NCBI GenBank assembly: GCA_019637615.1
Contig: JAHBVJ010000025.1
Location: 62,001-126,000 of the forward strand
Origin: Anaerolineae bacterium
Lineage (GTDB): Bacteria; Chloroflexota; Anaerolineae; Aggregatilineales; UBA2796
Direction of reading: 5' to 3'
Length of the DNA stretch: 64,000 nt
The notes under the pieces were generated by a model, which was not told the origin of the DNA, did no database searches, and was given only the letters and a program-made list of their open reading frames with translations. A program made the translations under genes and the position numbers. Below are positions 26,201 to 33,817 of the stretch, one piece after another. Numbering within the stretch: the stretch's first letter is position 1; every line of letters begins with the position of its first letter.

Positions 26201-27227
26201 CAATAACGCGTTTGGCAGCCCAAGCAGCTACACATGGCAAGGGATTTCGTACACGCCGAACGGCGGCACGAGCGGCACCTTCCTGACAGGGTGGAGCCTG
26301 AACACGTATTCGCCGTATCCGACGGTGACTTACACGCCGAGCGCCACCGCCACTATGACAATCACGCCGAGCCGAACGCCTTCGCTCACGCCAAGTGTGA
26401 CCAGCTCACCGACCTTGACGCGCACCTCGTCGCCAACAGGGACGAGTACGCCAGTGCCCTCTCAACCAGAAACCATCGGCATCTTCCGACAGAGCAACTC
26501 GACGTTCTACATGCGCAACAGCAATACGACGGGATTCGCGGATAGCCAGCTCAGTTTTGGCTCATCGAACGACTTCCCAATCGTGGGCGACTGGAATGGC
26601 GACGGGATCGACACCGCAGGCGTGTACCGACCATCGACGGGACAATTCTTCCTGACCAACAGCACCTTCGATCCGGCGCTGCTGAGTTATTCGTTCGTGC
26701 TTGGTAGTCCCGGCGATCAACCCATCGTGGGCGACTGGGACGGCGATGGCAGAGATGGCGTTGGCGTGTTCCGCCCGACGAACGGCCTGATCTATCTGAA
26801 GAACAATCTGACGACGGGCTTCGCAGACTTCACAATGGTGCTCGGCAGTCCGGGTGATGTGGGCATTGCGGGCGACTGGAACGGCGACGGGAAGGACAGC
26901 CCCGGCGTATACCGTCCAAGCAACCAGCAGTTCTACCTGACCAACAGCATCTGCAACTGCTCCGTGTTCGCGGATGCGCAGCTCGGGTTGGGCATCGCGG
27001 GCGATACGCCATTCGTCGGCGACTGGGACGGCGACGGGAAGTCGGGCATCGGCGTGTACCGCCAATCGAACGGCTTGACGTACATCAAGAATGCGCTGAC
27101 GACGGGCTTCGCGGACGCGTCGTTCGTGTTCGGCAGCGCGAGTGACTATCCGTTGGCGGGCTACTGGGTGCGCGTTGGATCGCCGTCCGGTGTGGAGCCT
27201 GCGCCGACGTTCCAACCCGCGAAATAG
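23262..27227 (+). CDS. Large secreted protein: BNR propeller, DUF1906 glycosidase-like domain, FG-GAP-like repeats
   Basis: About 1321 residues from GTG 23262. That start has AAAGG 8 bases upstream and is followed by a signal peptide (LAILLIAFFVLSA); an open frame begins earlier at 23169. In order: a Ycf48/BNR-type propeller (23.4-24.45 kb) with repeated DGGxTW turns such as RTSDGGATWTRL; a DUF1906-like glycoside-hydrolase-like domain (24.48-25.17 kb) with GFDGCEIP and IIYYDLEGYD, the likely acidic site; an Ig-like domain; a Thr-Pro linker; a beta domain; a second Thr-Pro linker; and five repeats of about 48 residues with Asp-rich GDWNGDG turns. The DUF1906 part may act on cell-wall glycan; the rest suggests surface display or adhesion. 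The C-terminal cassette is nearly identical to that of the gene ending at 30710. Confidence 0.8.
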   Translation: MKPQGTSHRISYKTLAILLIAFFVLSANWAPSTLTLAQQPSTSVADIQDFQLVSANEGWLLLNQALYWTNTGGQTWANITPPGMTAAGVQAASFTDALHGWAVLVSVDQAGRPVYTIAQTADGGAIWALNNVSLFSAGDPRAFASAIHLQFIDAQTGWLTIKQATSSNFDLGTLFRTSDGGATWTRLNVPMGDAVYFVTAQIGWVAGGANGDLLFRTTDGGNSWQAQNFGAAVVGTAHRYYQRPTFTDTQRGLLPVRVVNGDNTQIEFYVSVDGGLSWQLAGNLAVGRPLTGSVNMPVAITNNSAWLVFDPQNSQVLGITANDAAPRLVKQDNALSGIVAVDFIEGTVGLAKAVAGYCAQTAQGTPQCSSEAKLLRTRDGGQTWERLTLPATTADSPSSAIALTGQGFDGCEIPTSSQLQDWMNNSPYRTVNLYIGGSQRTCPNSALSAPFLAQLSRQGWTFIPTWVGPQGVGNSCFCSTFSTDPTTAYNQGVSEATSAVATLKNLGLDGSIIYYDLEGYDSTNITYVNAARSFISGWDTQLKALGISQGMYGGTCNTRLVDFTGIPNSPGAIWAWYPQFSSYNANASVWDMACLGNGYWSAHQRIRQYATQHFEQWGSTMLQIDSNVLDGVVTAMNATPGLPSFSYPVNGQTVYNRTFTIVIQPGTPNYTGVSDFWLMVADNAGFSNPVFNNSSSWSRSTSFPITVTHDGTWYAKVVQGDTVSVGTDPVQIQFTVQSATPSVTNTPTITYTPSITPSPTRTFTPSITPTNTSSPTRTATFTPSATPTATNTPVSCGTQVMAALAYNVGSSAPSDCYTRDFPFTVTSGTAGATLLDVQSDFSSNWQYTLAIKNSGGTVVAQAHSSTVRARGVIGASLSAGTYHLIVTPITPFQRAYTVTLYTGYATVPFDNGAAYSNSAVYYSDVTYARLWGWATASDTYHVYVSKLDGNLEMTVCFYRQDGSTVKCGSTTNGFLDLVITNNAFGSPSSYTWQGISYTPNGGTSGTFLTGWSLNTYSPYPTVTYTPSATATMTITPSRTPSLTPSVTSSPTLTRTSSPTGTSTPVPSQPETIGIFRQSNSTFYMRNSNTTGFADSQLSFGSSNDFPIVGDWNGDGIDTAGVYRPSTGQFFLTNSTFDPALLSYSFVLGSPGDQPIVGDWDGDGRDGVGVFRPTNGLIYLKNNLTTGFADFTMVLGSPGDVGIAGDWNGDGKDSPGVYRPSNQQFYLTNSICNCSVFADAQLGLGIAGDTPFVGDWDGDGKSGIGVYRQSNGLTYIKNALTTGFADASFVFGSASDYPLAGYWVRVGSPSGVEPAPTFQPAK

Positions 27228-27305
27228 GGCGACACACTCGTTATCAGTACGACTAGCAAGGGCGCGGATCGGCAACGGTGCGCGCTCTTTGTTTGGGCGG
27301 GAGAT
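26469..27305 (+). repeat. C-terminal FG-GAP-like cassette plus 3' flank, copy 1
   Basis: About 840 bases closely matching 29951-30789 without apparent gaps, including the stop codon and a shared terminator-like segment beyond it. Inside are five tandem units of 47-49 codons, each with a GDWxGDG turn except the last (AGYWVRV). Confidence 0.8.
27262..27294 (+). terminator. Terminator-like hairpin after the first secreted protein gene
   Basis: GCGCG (27262-27266) pairs with CGCGC (27281-27285), followed by TCTTTGTTT. The same structure follows the second secreted protein gene at 30744-30776. Confidence 0.5.
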
Positions 27306-27322
27306 GGGCAAATGATCCCTCG

Positions 27323-27425
27323 AATGATCCCGTTGGCTGGTCAAAGCGGGATCATGGCGGAAGGTTGATGGGGGTTGCCAACCTGAAACCCGGCGCTGTG
27401 GCACCGGGCTGAAATTAGGGTGGTT
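27323..27425 (+). repeat. GATCCC-hairpin repeat, copy 2
   Basis: Perfect 9-bp stem 27324-27332 / 27347-27355, followed by GGTTGCCAACC and an AGGGTGG end, the order seen in copies 1 and 3. Confidence 0.6.
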
Positions 27426-27477
27426 ATGGGGTGAAGGTCTGATCAATATCCGTTATGTCCCATCGTAAAACGACGAC

Positions 27478-27927
27478 TCAGGATTGGGTATGCAGCAGCG
27501 GTTCGGGCGTCGGCGCGGGTGCTGGAACGGTGGTTGGCGTCGGCGCGGGATCGGGTGCTGTTTCATCATCGTCGGGCGAGAGGTCGAGATCGGCAAATAG
27601 TTCTTCAAGCTGTGACTGCTGATCGCGCGCTTCGGTGTACTGATCTTTGCGATTGAGTCCGCCATCCACGTGCTGGTGTACCCATTTGAGCAGATCGAGC
27701 CACTCTTTAGCGGTCAGTTGCAACTGTGTGCCGGAATCGAGTTCAAGTTTGCCCGTGCGCAAGGCTCTCCAGACGAGCGAGGCGACGGCGGTACGGTTCT
27801 CGCGCTCGGCAACGGATTCCGCGCCGATCTCGCGGAGGGCGGTTGCCAGCGGACGGGTGCGCATGGGTGGGCGACCATTGGGGTTGCCGGACTTTCCAGT
27901 GCGCCATGAGGTGGCGGTTTGTGCCAT
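27478..27927 (-). CDS. DUF5681 protein
   Basis: The 149-residue protein starts with the DUF5681 hallmark GKSGNPNGRP (residues 11-20), followed by a helical segment and an acidic Pro-rich tail (PAPTPTTVPAPAPTPEP). DUF5681 proteins often occur in prophages and near terminase genes and are presumed DNA-associated, but no phage gene is adjacent. The ATG at 27927 has an AAGGAG-type site. A structured repeat element lies directly upstream (27959-28083). It is best read as an orphan of phage or mobile origin; its role is unknown. Confidence 0.75.
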   Translation of the reverse strand: MAQTATSWRTGKSGNPNGRPPMRTRPLATALREIGAESVAERENRTAVASLVWRALRTGKLELDSGTQLQLTAKEWLDLLKWVHQHVDGGLNRKDQYTEARDQQSQLEELFADLDLSPDDDETAPDPAPTPTTVPAPAPTPEPLLHTQS

Positions 27928-28469
27928 TAAGACTCTCCTTTAGCTATTTCGATTGTCAATTTGCCTGTTTTGCCTGATATAACAGGCAAAAACAGACACT
28001 TGATGATTTTCTGCTCAGTTGACCCTTCGTGAACCTAGCGGATCAGGCAAATAACAGGCCGTAACAGGCAAAAACAGGCAAATCGAAGGGCGGCAAACGG
28101 TGTGTAATTTGTAGACTGACTAGACTGACTAAAGGTGGACTAGTTCGTGATGATGTAGACGCGAAAACGATTGAACGTCAAGAGGTGACGACGTCAATCC
28201 CGATAGCGAGAAATCGCATGTTTCACATTGTACATCAACTTGTTCGAAAATCCAGTTATAGGTTCGCTTGAGTCTGGTTATAACATTCAAACATTTGTTT
28301 CGTTTGAATGAGGATGAATTGGGTGGCAGTTTTGCAGAGAGGATTGACGGTACAAGGAACTCTCGATTCCATCACAAACCCTACGAAGTGCCCAATGACA
28401 AGTTTTGCCGATTAAAATGATAGATGTAAGTTGTTCGGAAAGTTATGGGGTTGATGGAGCATTGGCATT
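27928..28469. other. Gene-free region upstream of the second secreted protein
   Basis: About 540 bases, more AT-rich than average. It contains the structured element at 27959-28083 and a perfect inverted pair CATTCAAAC / GTTTGAATG (28284-28292 and 28302-28310) that could be an operator or hairpin. No coding frame is convincing. Confidence 0.6.
27959..28083. repeat. MITE-like structured element, copy 2
   Basis: Inverted ends ATTTGCCTGTTTTGCCTG (27959-27976) and its near complement (28065-28083, one extra base) enclose the core CTGCTCAGT...TGAACC...GATCAGG (28007-28047) also present at 1335-1374. The arms differ in sequence from copy 1 yet remain self-complementary. Confidence 0.7.
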
Positions 28470-30710
28470 TTGATCCGTCATGTACAATCTCGCGCCTTAT
28501 TAGTGCTTGCTTTCGTTTTTAGCGGTTTCGCAATTGCAATATTCAATCAGCCGTCCGCCACCGCACAGGGCGATCCGCTGTATCCGTGCGGCACACAAAT
28601 GCGACGCGTGTCGGTGGGGCTAAATGGGGAACAGACACAAGGTGATGTCGGTGAACAATACTCATCGGTGAGTGGTGATGGTCGATTCGTGGCATTTGAC
28701 ACGGGAACCGGGCTTATCGCCAGCGATACCAATAACAATTATGATGTGTATGTACTTGATTGTACTGCAAATATGCTTACACGGGCGTCTGTTTCTTCCA
28801 ACGATGACCAGACAAATAGTTATTGGTCAGGCATTAATGATATTAGTCCAGATGGACGCTATGTAATATTTCGTAGTCAGGCCAGCAATTTAGTGAATGG
28901 TGATACCAACGGCGCAGATGACAGTTTCGTGCGAGATCGCCAACTAGGGATAACGCAACGTATTTCCGTTGGTTCGAATGGCGTACAAGCAAACGCTGGC
29001 GGGTTTCCGACATCGCAAAGCATTAGCGACGATGGCACTATCGTGACGTTTGACTCGGCTTCGAATAATCTTGTCAGCAATGACATGAATAATTCAATGG
29101 ATGTTTTTGTTCGTTATCTCTCAACAGATACGACGGAACTCATATCACAGAACTCATCAGGCGGACAAGGTGACAGAGGATCTGACATGTCGCGCTTGAG
29201 TGGCAACGGGCATTACGTTTGCTTCATGTCTTGGGTGACAAATCTTGTCAACGACGATATCAATGACGCGCCCGATATTTTCCGTGTTGATTTAGTCACG
29301 GAACAAGTGGACATTATCTCAATCAATTCGTCAGGAGAACGTGCGAATGGAGGATCATACAATTGCGCCGTCAATGCCGATGGAAGCGTAATCGCATTCT
29401 CCTCCTACGCCACGAATCTTGTCGCTGGAGATACAAATTCGCAACCAGATGTATTCGTCCGCAATGTAAATACACAACAAACGAGCCTCATATCCGTTAA
29501 TTCGCAAGGCCAACACGCCAATCGTGGAAGCAGTGTTTCCGCCATCAGCGCGGATGGACGTTATATCGTGTTTGACTCGGGTGCGACTAACCTCGTGTCG
29601 GCTGATAACAATGGTGCAACGGACATTTTTGTACACGATATGGTGACAAGTCAAACAGCGGCTGTGGCTGTAAATCCACTCGGTCAAACTGGCAATGGAA
29701 TTTCTTGGACAGCCGATATTAGTGATAATGGGCGATATATCTCGTTCGTTTCTTTTGCTTCCGATCTAGTCGCAGACGATACGAACAACAGTTGGGATAC
29801 GTTCATCGTGCCCAATCCACTGTTTGCAACCGCAGACGCGACTCCCACCGCGACGCCATCAGTAACGCCGAGTGCGACACTGTCGCTCACGCCGACGGTA
29901 ACAGCCTCACCTACGCCGACGGCGACGAGCACCGGAACCGTGACGCATCCTGACACGATTGGCATTTTCCGACCATCGACTTCAACGTTTTATCTGCGCA
30001 ACAGCAATACGACGGGATTTGCAGACAGTCAAATCACCTTCGGAGCGTCCAACTATTTCCCGATCACGGGCGACTGGAACGGCGACGGGATCGATACGCC
30101 GGGGGTGTACAAGCCAACGACAGGACAGTTTTATTTGACCAACAGCACGGCGAATCCAGCCGCATTGAGCTATTCATTCGTGCTGGGCAGTCCGGGCGAT
30201 CAACCGATCGTGGGTGACTGGGATGGCAATGGCACCGATGGCGTCGGGGTGTTCCGTCCAAGCAACGGGTTGATCTACTTGAAGAACAGCCTGACAACTG
30301 GATTCGCAGATTTCACGATGGTACTCGGTATTCCGGGGGATGTCGGGATCGCGGGCGACTGGAATGGCGACGGGAAAGACAGCCCGGGCGTGTACAGACC
30401 GAGCAATCAGCAGTTTTATCTGACGAACAGCATCTGCAACTGCTCCGTGTTCGCGGATGCGCAAGTCGGGTTGGGCATCGCGGGCGATACGCCGTTCGTG
30501 GGCGACTGGGATGGCGACGGCAGATCGGGAATCGGCGTGTACCGCCAATCGAACGGCTTGACGTACATCAAGAATGCGCTGACGACGGGCTTCGCGGACG
30601 CGTCCTTCGTGTTCGGCAGCGCGAGTGACTATCCGCTGGCTGGCTACTGGGTGCGCGTCGGATCGCCTTCCGGCATGGAGCCTGCGCCGACCTTCCAACC
30701 CGCCAAATAG
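28470..30710 (+). CDS. Secreted protein with TolB-like propeller and FG-GAP-like repeats
   Basis: The 746-residue protein has a signal peptide (LLVLAFVFSGFAIAIF) and about seven propeller units with the WD40-like (PD40) pattern SxDGRYxxFxSxATNLVxxDTN...DVFVRD (about residues 45-450). A short Thr-Pro linker follows, then five 48-residue repeats with GDWNGDG turns (about 490-735). Start is TTG 28470 with GGAG 10 bases upstream. The propeller DNA is visibly more AT-rich than the C-terminal cassette, which is nearly identical to that of the protein ending at 27227, so this looks like a mosaic gene. Probably exported and surface-exposed; no enzyme motif is seen and the ligand is unknown. Confidence 0.8.
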   Translation: MIRHVQSRALLVLAFVFSGFAIAIFNQPSATAQGDPLYPCGTQMRRVSVGLNGEQTQGDVGEQYSSVSGDGRFVAFDTGTGLIASDTNNNYDVYVLDCTANMLTRASVSSNDDQTNSYWSGINDISPDGRYVIFRSQASNLVNGDTNGADDSFVRDRQLGITQRISVGSNGVQANAGGFPTSQSISDDGTIVTFDSASNNLVSNDMNNSMDVFVRYLSTDTTELISQNSSGGQGDRGSDMSRLSGNGHYVCFMSWVTNLVNDDINDAPDIFRVDLVTEQVDIISINSSGERANGGSYNCAVNADGSVIAFSSYATNLVAGDTNSQPDVFVRNVNTQQTSLISVNSQGQHANRGSSVSAISADGRYIVFDSGATNLVSADNNGATDIFVHDMVTSQTAAVAVNPLGQTGNGISWTADISDNGRYISFVSFASDLVADDTNNSWDTFIVPNPLFATADATPTATPSVTPSATLSLTPTVTASPTPTATSTGTVTHPDTIGIFRPSTSTFYLRNSNTTGFADSQITFGASNYFPITGDWNGDGIDTPGVYKPTTGQFYLTNSTANPAALSYSFVLGSPGDQPIVGDWDGNGTDGVGVFRPSNGLIYLKNSLTTGFADFTMVLGIPGDVGIAGDWNGDGKDSPGVYRPSNQQFYLTNSICNCSVFADAQVGLGIAGDTPFVGDWDGDGRSGIGVYRQSNGLTYIKNALTTGFADASFVFGSASDYPLAGYWVRVGSPSGMEPAPTFQPAK

Positions 30711-30789
30711 AGCGACACGTTCGTTATCAGTACAACAAGCAAGGGCGCGGATCGGCAACGGTGCGCGCTCTTTGTTTGGGCGGGAGATG
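29951..30789 (+). repeat. C-terminal FG-GAP-like cassette plus 3' flank, copy 2
   Basis: Partner of 26469-27305. Both copies have five units and equal length, and the similarity continues past the stop codon through the hairpin and GCGGGAGATGGGCAA. Confidence 0.8.
30744..30776 (+). terminator. Terminator-like hairpin after the second secreted protein gene
   Basis: GCGCG / CGCGC stem followed by TCTTTGTTT, the duplicate of 27262-27294. Confidence 0.5.
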
Positions 30790-30805
30790 GGCAAGCGATC
30801 CCAGT

Positions 30806-30920
30806 AATGATCCAGTGTTGAGCAGGGACGGGATCATTGTGGTTGGTGGATACATGCGGCGTTGGTGGTTGGCAACCTAAGACCTAGCGCAGATGTGCCG
30901 AACGGAATCTAGGAAGGTGA
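30806..30920 (+). repeat. GATCCC-hairpin repeat, copy 3
   Basis: AATGATCC (30806-30813) pairs with GGATCATT (30831-30838), followed by GGTTGGCAACC. More degenerate than copies 1 and 2. It occupies the same position relative to the upstream gene as copy 2. Confidence 0.5.
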
Positions 30921-30924
30921 ACTA

Positions 30925-31180
30925 GTGAAGGACTGGTCAGCATCGGCCATGCCAACGGGGAGTAGCACCATAACACCATCGTAGTCAGATGGTCGTCCAA
31001 CTTGGTTTCATCCACCAACAATATCAGCAGCCGTTTCTCGACATACTGAGGCAAGACAAACTTGCTCTATGCTTGAGACCAAACCTAGTAATTGATGGGT
31101 TCGTTTGCCAGCCAGTGTTCCAATCGGCGTTGGACTGTCATGACGGTAACCGCCGCGCTAATTTCTCGGCAACCTAACCC
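30925..31180 (-). pseudogene. Decayed DDE transposase fragment
   Basis: On the minus strand, segments in different frames read like one transposase: MTVQRRLEHWLANEPIN (from about 31142 down), then PQYVEKRLLILLVDETKLDD continuing HLTTMVL (about 31050 to 30970). The LVDETKL block with its Asp is typical of IS4-like DDE transposases. Frames are interrupted by stops and shifts, and no intact ends or inverted repeats were found, so this is an old remnant. The plus-strand frame across the same DNA is a shadow. Confidence 0.65.
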
Positions 31181-31313
31181 GCTACACATATGCGTACCAG
31201 CATCCTAACTGACTAAAAATCATCCCTATCTGCGCGCTCTATTAGTACTTCTCCATTAAACTTGTCGGAGCATGAATCATTTGTTGAGGAGGGATTTTGT
31301 TAGATGCTGCGTT

Positions 31314-32021
31314 TCAGGGAGCATTCACAACGGCGGCACGGCTACAATCGCCGTTGGGTTCCACGTAATCCGCGCTCACCCATCCATTGCCGCCATTGAT
31401 ACGTTTGACCTGATACCATGTGGTGGCTTCATTACGCCCGATCACGTTGAGCACTTCCCCGACGCCGAGCTTCGTCAAAACGTTGTAGTTGGTGCTTGGC
31501 CCTGCCCGCAGATTGAGGTTGTTGACGCGGACGCTGGCAGTACAGACCGCGCCTGTTGAGACGCCCGTCGTTGGATCAAGGGCGTTGGGGTTATCGAGAT
31601 CGTTGACACTGGTGACAATCGTAAGCGTGAGTGTCGCGGATGGGCTGACTACACTGCGGCGGAAGGCGACCACTTCCAAGGTGATGGTGCCGGTGCTGCT
31701 AGGTTTATAGGTCAGCAAGGCCGTGAAGTCGGTACTTGGATCGGGCGATGACTGCGAGACGACGATGCGCCCCGATTCGCGCATCTCAACACGCGTCACG
31801 CCGAGGCTATCCGTCGCGTGGACACGGACATCGACTTTGCCGCCGACGTAGGACTGCGATCCATTGGCGGGAGCTTCGATGACGATGGTGGGCGTCGTGC
31901 CGTCATCGGACTGACCACTCGATTGTGTAGACGATGGTGAACCGGAATCGCCTGTGCTCGGTAGATTGCAGGCCAGCGATGCGAGTGAGAGTAGTATGAG
32001 GACGATCCAGCCACGTCGCAT
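31314..32021 (-). CDS. Lipoprotein with Ig-like and SH3b domains
   Basis: The 235-residue protein has a signal peptide ending in lipobox LACN (Cys18), then a Ser/Thr-rich spacer. An Ig-like domain (about 45-135) contains PTIVIEAPANGSQ. A C-terminal bacterial SH3 domain (about 160-225) has NLRAGPSTNYNVL and GWVSADYV. It is likely anchored on the outer face of the membrane, and SH3b domains commonly bind cell-wall material; the ligand here is unknown. It is monocistronic, with a pair of hairpins separating it from the minus-strand miaB gene upstream. Confidence 0.85.
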   Translation of the reverse strand: MRRGWIVLILLSLASLACNLPSTGDSGSPSSTQSSGQSDDGTTPTIVIEAPANGSQSYVGGKVDVRVHATDSLGVTRVEMRESGRIVVSQSSPDPSTDFTALLTYKPSSTGTITLEVVAFRRSVVSPSATLTLTIVTSVNDLDNPNALDPTTGVSTGAVCTASVRVNNLNLRAGPSTNYNVLTKLGVGEVLNVIGRNEATTWYQVKRINGGNGWVSADYVEPNGDCSRAAVVNAP

Positions 32022-32044
32022 CGGGACGATTCCTTTTCCTGAAT

Positions 32045-32093
32045 GCCCGACGCTGAAGCATCGGGCTTACTTTACGAAGCCTCTGGCGAGGCT
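32045..32093 (-). terminator. Paired hairpins downstream of miaB
   Basis: AGCCTC/GAGGCT (32078-32083, 32088-32093) and GCCCGA/TCGGGC (32045-32050, 32061-32066, with an inner GC pair) lie between miaB and the lipoprotein gene. The T-run precedes the first stem on the minus strand, so efficiency is uncertain. Confidence 0.45.
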
Positions 32094-32176
32094 AAAAACC
32101 AGTGATGCTATTAAACCTCAGATTTAGAAAGCGTAGCTATGTCGATTGTTAATCGACTACCACGCATCTGTTACGC

Positions 32177-33574
32177 TTACAGTGCCGAGAGCTGAATGAT
32201 CTCGTTGGGCTTGGGTTGGTCGCCGCTGCCGGGTAGACGGCCTTGCATCGACCACGGGCCAGTCCAAATGATTTCCACGTCCACGACCTCACCGCGCCGA
32301 TCACGGCTGGCATCCTCGAAGAAGACGATCTTGTTTTGCGGTGTGCGTCCGCGCCATTTGCCGCCCTGTAATTCTTCGACCAGCACCGGAGTCTGAGTAC
32401 CAAGCCGCCGCGCATTAATCTCGGCGTTGATCTCGGCCTGAGCGCGATCAATCTCGCGGAAGCGGCGTTCCTTCTCCTCGTCCGAGACATCATCGGGCAT
32501 GGTGCGGGCGCTGACGGTCTGCGGACGCGGGCTGTACTTGGCAAGATGGACTTTATCCAGCTTGAGGTCTTTCAACATGGTGAGAGTCTGCTCAAACTGT
32601 GGTTCGGTTTCGCCGGGGAAGCCCACGATAATATCTGTGTGGATCGCCACATCGGGGACGCGCGCACGAATCCGCTCGATCAGTTGGCGGTACTGCTCCT
32701 GCGTGTAGCCGCGCTTCATACGGCGCAGCACTTCATCGTCCCCCGCCTGCGCCGGAACTTCGATCTGCGGCATGAGGTGAGGCAGTTCAGCGACGGTATC
32801 GAGGATTTTGTCGGTCATCCAGTTGGGGTGACTGGTCAAGAAGCGGATGCGCTGGATGCCTTCTTTGACACCTTCGTCATGCACGATCCGAAGCAGATCG
32901 CCAAGATCGGGGCCGTCGGGGATGTCCTTGCCATAGCGATCCACGATCTGACCGAGCAAAGTGACTTCGCGAACACCCTGCCGCGCCAAGCTGCGGACTT
33001 CCGCCACGATCTCGCCTACGCTGCGGCTGCGTTCGACGCCGCGCCGGAACGGGATGATGCAGAAGGTACAGGCGTGGGAACAACCATAAACGACTGGCAC
33101 GTGAGCGGTGATCAGGTTGCCACGTTCGTGCGAAGGCAGCACTAGAGCGTCTTCATCCTGAATGGCATCACGCATGGCGCGCGACTCAGCTTCGGCGGCG
33201 AGGGCTTCATATTCATCACCTTTGCTGCGCAAAAAGTCCACCATCGGCAGCGGCTCGGAGGGCGACATGAAAACATCCACGAAGGGCAGTTTCTTGCGCA
33301 GTGGCAGCGGATCGCGCACGCCAACCATGCAGCCCATCACGCCGACTACTTTGTCGGGATATTTCTCTTTGATCGGGCGGAGCGAGTAGATGCGCCCCAT
33401 GCCTTTATCTTCGGCACTCTGACGGACGACGCAGGTGTTGACGACCAAGACATCGGCCTGTTCGGGGTCTTCCGCCGCACTGAGTCCCATCTTTTCCAAT
33501 TCACTCGCCAGCCGCTGCGAATCCGACACATTCATCTGGCATCCGAGAGTCCAAATATGATACGACTTGCTCAT
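32177..33574 (-). CDS. miaB: tRNA-2-methylthio-N6-dimethylallyladenosine synthase MiaB
   Basis: Radical-SAM methylthiotransferase acting on A37 of tRNAs that read UNN codons. From ATG 33574 (465 residues), the N-terminal domain has the three cluster cysteines C12 (TLGCQMN), C48 (VVNTCVV) and C82 (MGCMVG). The radical-SAM CxxxCxxC is C165/C169/C172 (GCSHACTFC). A TRAM domain closes the protein (about 395-465). A longer frame reaches 33631, but GAGG 6-7 bases before ATG 33574 and the usual N-terminus favour this start. RimO and MtaB relatives share the fold; LGCQMN and the GCSHACTFCIIP form fit MiaB best. Confidence 0.92.
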   Translation of the reverse strand: MSKSYHIWTLGCQMNVSDSQRLASELEKMGLSAAEDPEQADVLVVNTCVVRQSAEDKGMGRIYSLRPIKEKYPDKVVGVMGCMVGVRDPLPLRKKLPFVDVFMSPSEPLPMVDFLRSKGDEYEALAAEAESRAMRDAIQDEDALVLPSHERGNLITAHVPVVYGCSHACTFCIIPFRRGVERSRSVGEIVAEVRSLARQGVREVTLLGQIVDRYGKDIPDGPDLGDLLRIVHDEGVKEGIQRIRFLTSHPNWMTDKILDTVAELPHLMPQIEVPAQAGDDEVLRRMKRGYTQEQYRQLIERIRARVPDVAIHTDIIVGFPGETEPQFEQTLTMLKDLKLDKVHLAKYSPRPQTVSARTMPDDVSDEEKERRFREIDRAQAEINAEINARRLGTQTPVLVEELQGGKWRGRTPQNKIVFFEDASRDRRGEVVDVEIIWTGPWSMQGRLPGSGDQPKPNEIIQLSAL

Positions 33575-33767
33575 TATGCGCCTCTTCTCTCCTGCCCGCA
33601 TGAACGTTGTTGAAAGTTGGAGCAGTAACAATAAACTTGATTGAGATTAGCGAAATTATCTCAGGTAAGCGGGTGAAACTCAAGCCCTCGCGATGATACA
33701 AGCAAGGTTACAAGTACAAAAGAGGTGTTGACCGCGAAATTTTACGGACGGATCAGTCAAGATGGCA

Positions 33768-33773
33768 TATAAT
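33768..33773 (+). promoter_or_regulatory. -10 box ahead of the TIR-WD40 gene
   Basis: TATAAT 44 bases before ATG 33818. No good -35 at standard spacing; TTGACC lies too far upstream (33728-33733). Confidence 0.35.
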
Positions 33774-33817
33774 GCAAGGGGAGTCTGCTTTATCAAGATT
33801 GTTCCTCATAGCTTATT

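Noticed and set aside
25353..27446. Long minus-strand frames (295 and 294 codons) under the first secreted protein, with a similar one at 30174-30794
   Set aside because: They are Arg/His-rich antisense shadows of the Thr-Pro linkers and GDWDGDG repeats. They recur because the sense repeats recur, not because they are genes.
30989..31177. 62-codon plus-strand frame
   Set aside because: The minus strand of the same DNA reads as pieces of a transposase. The plus frame has no family features.
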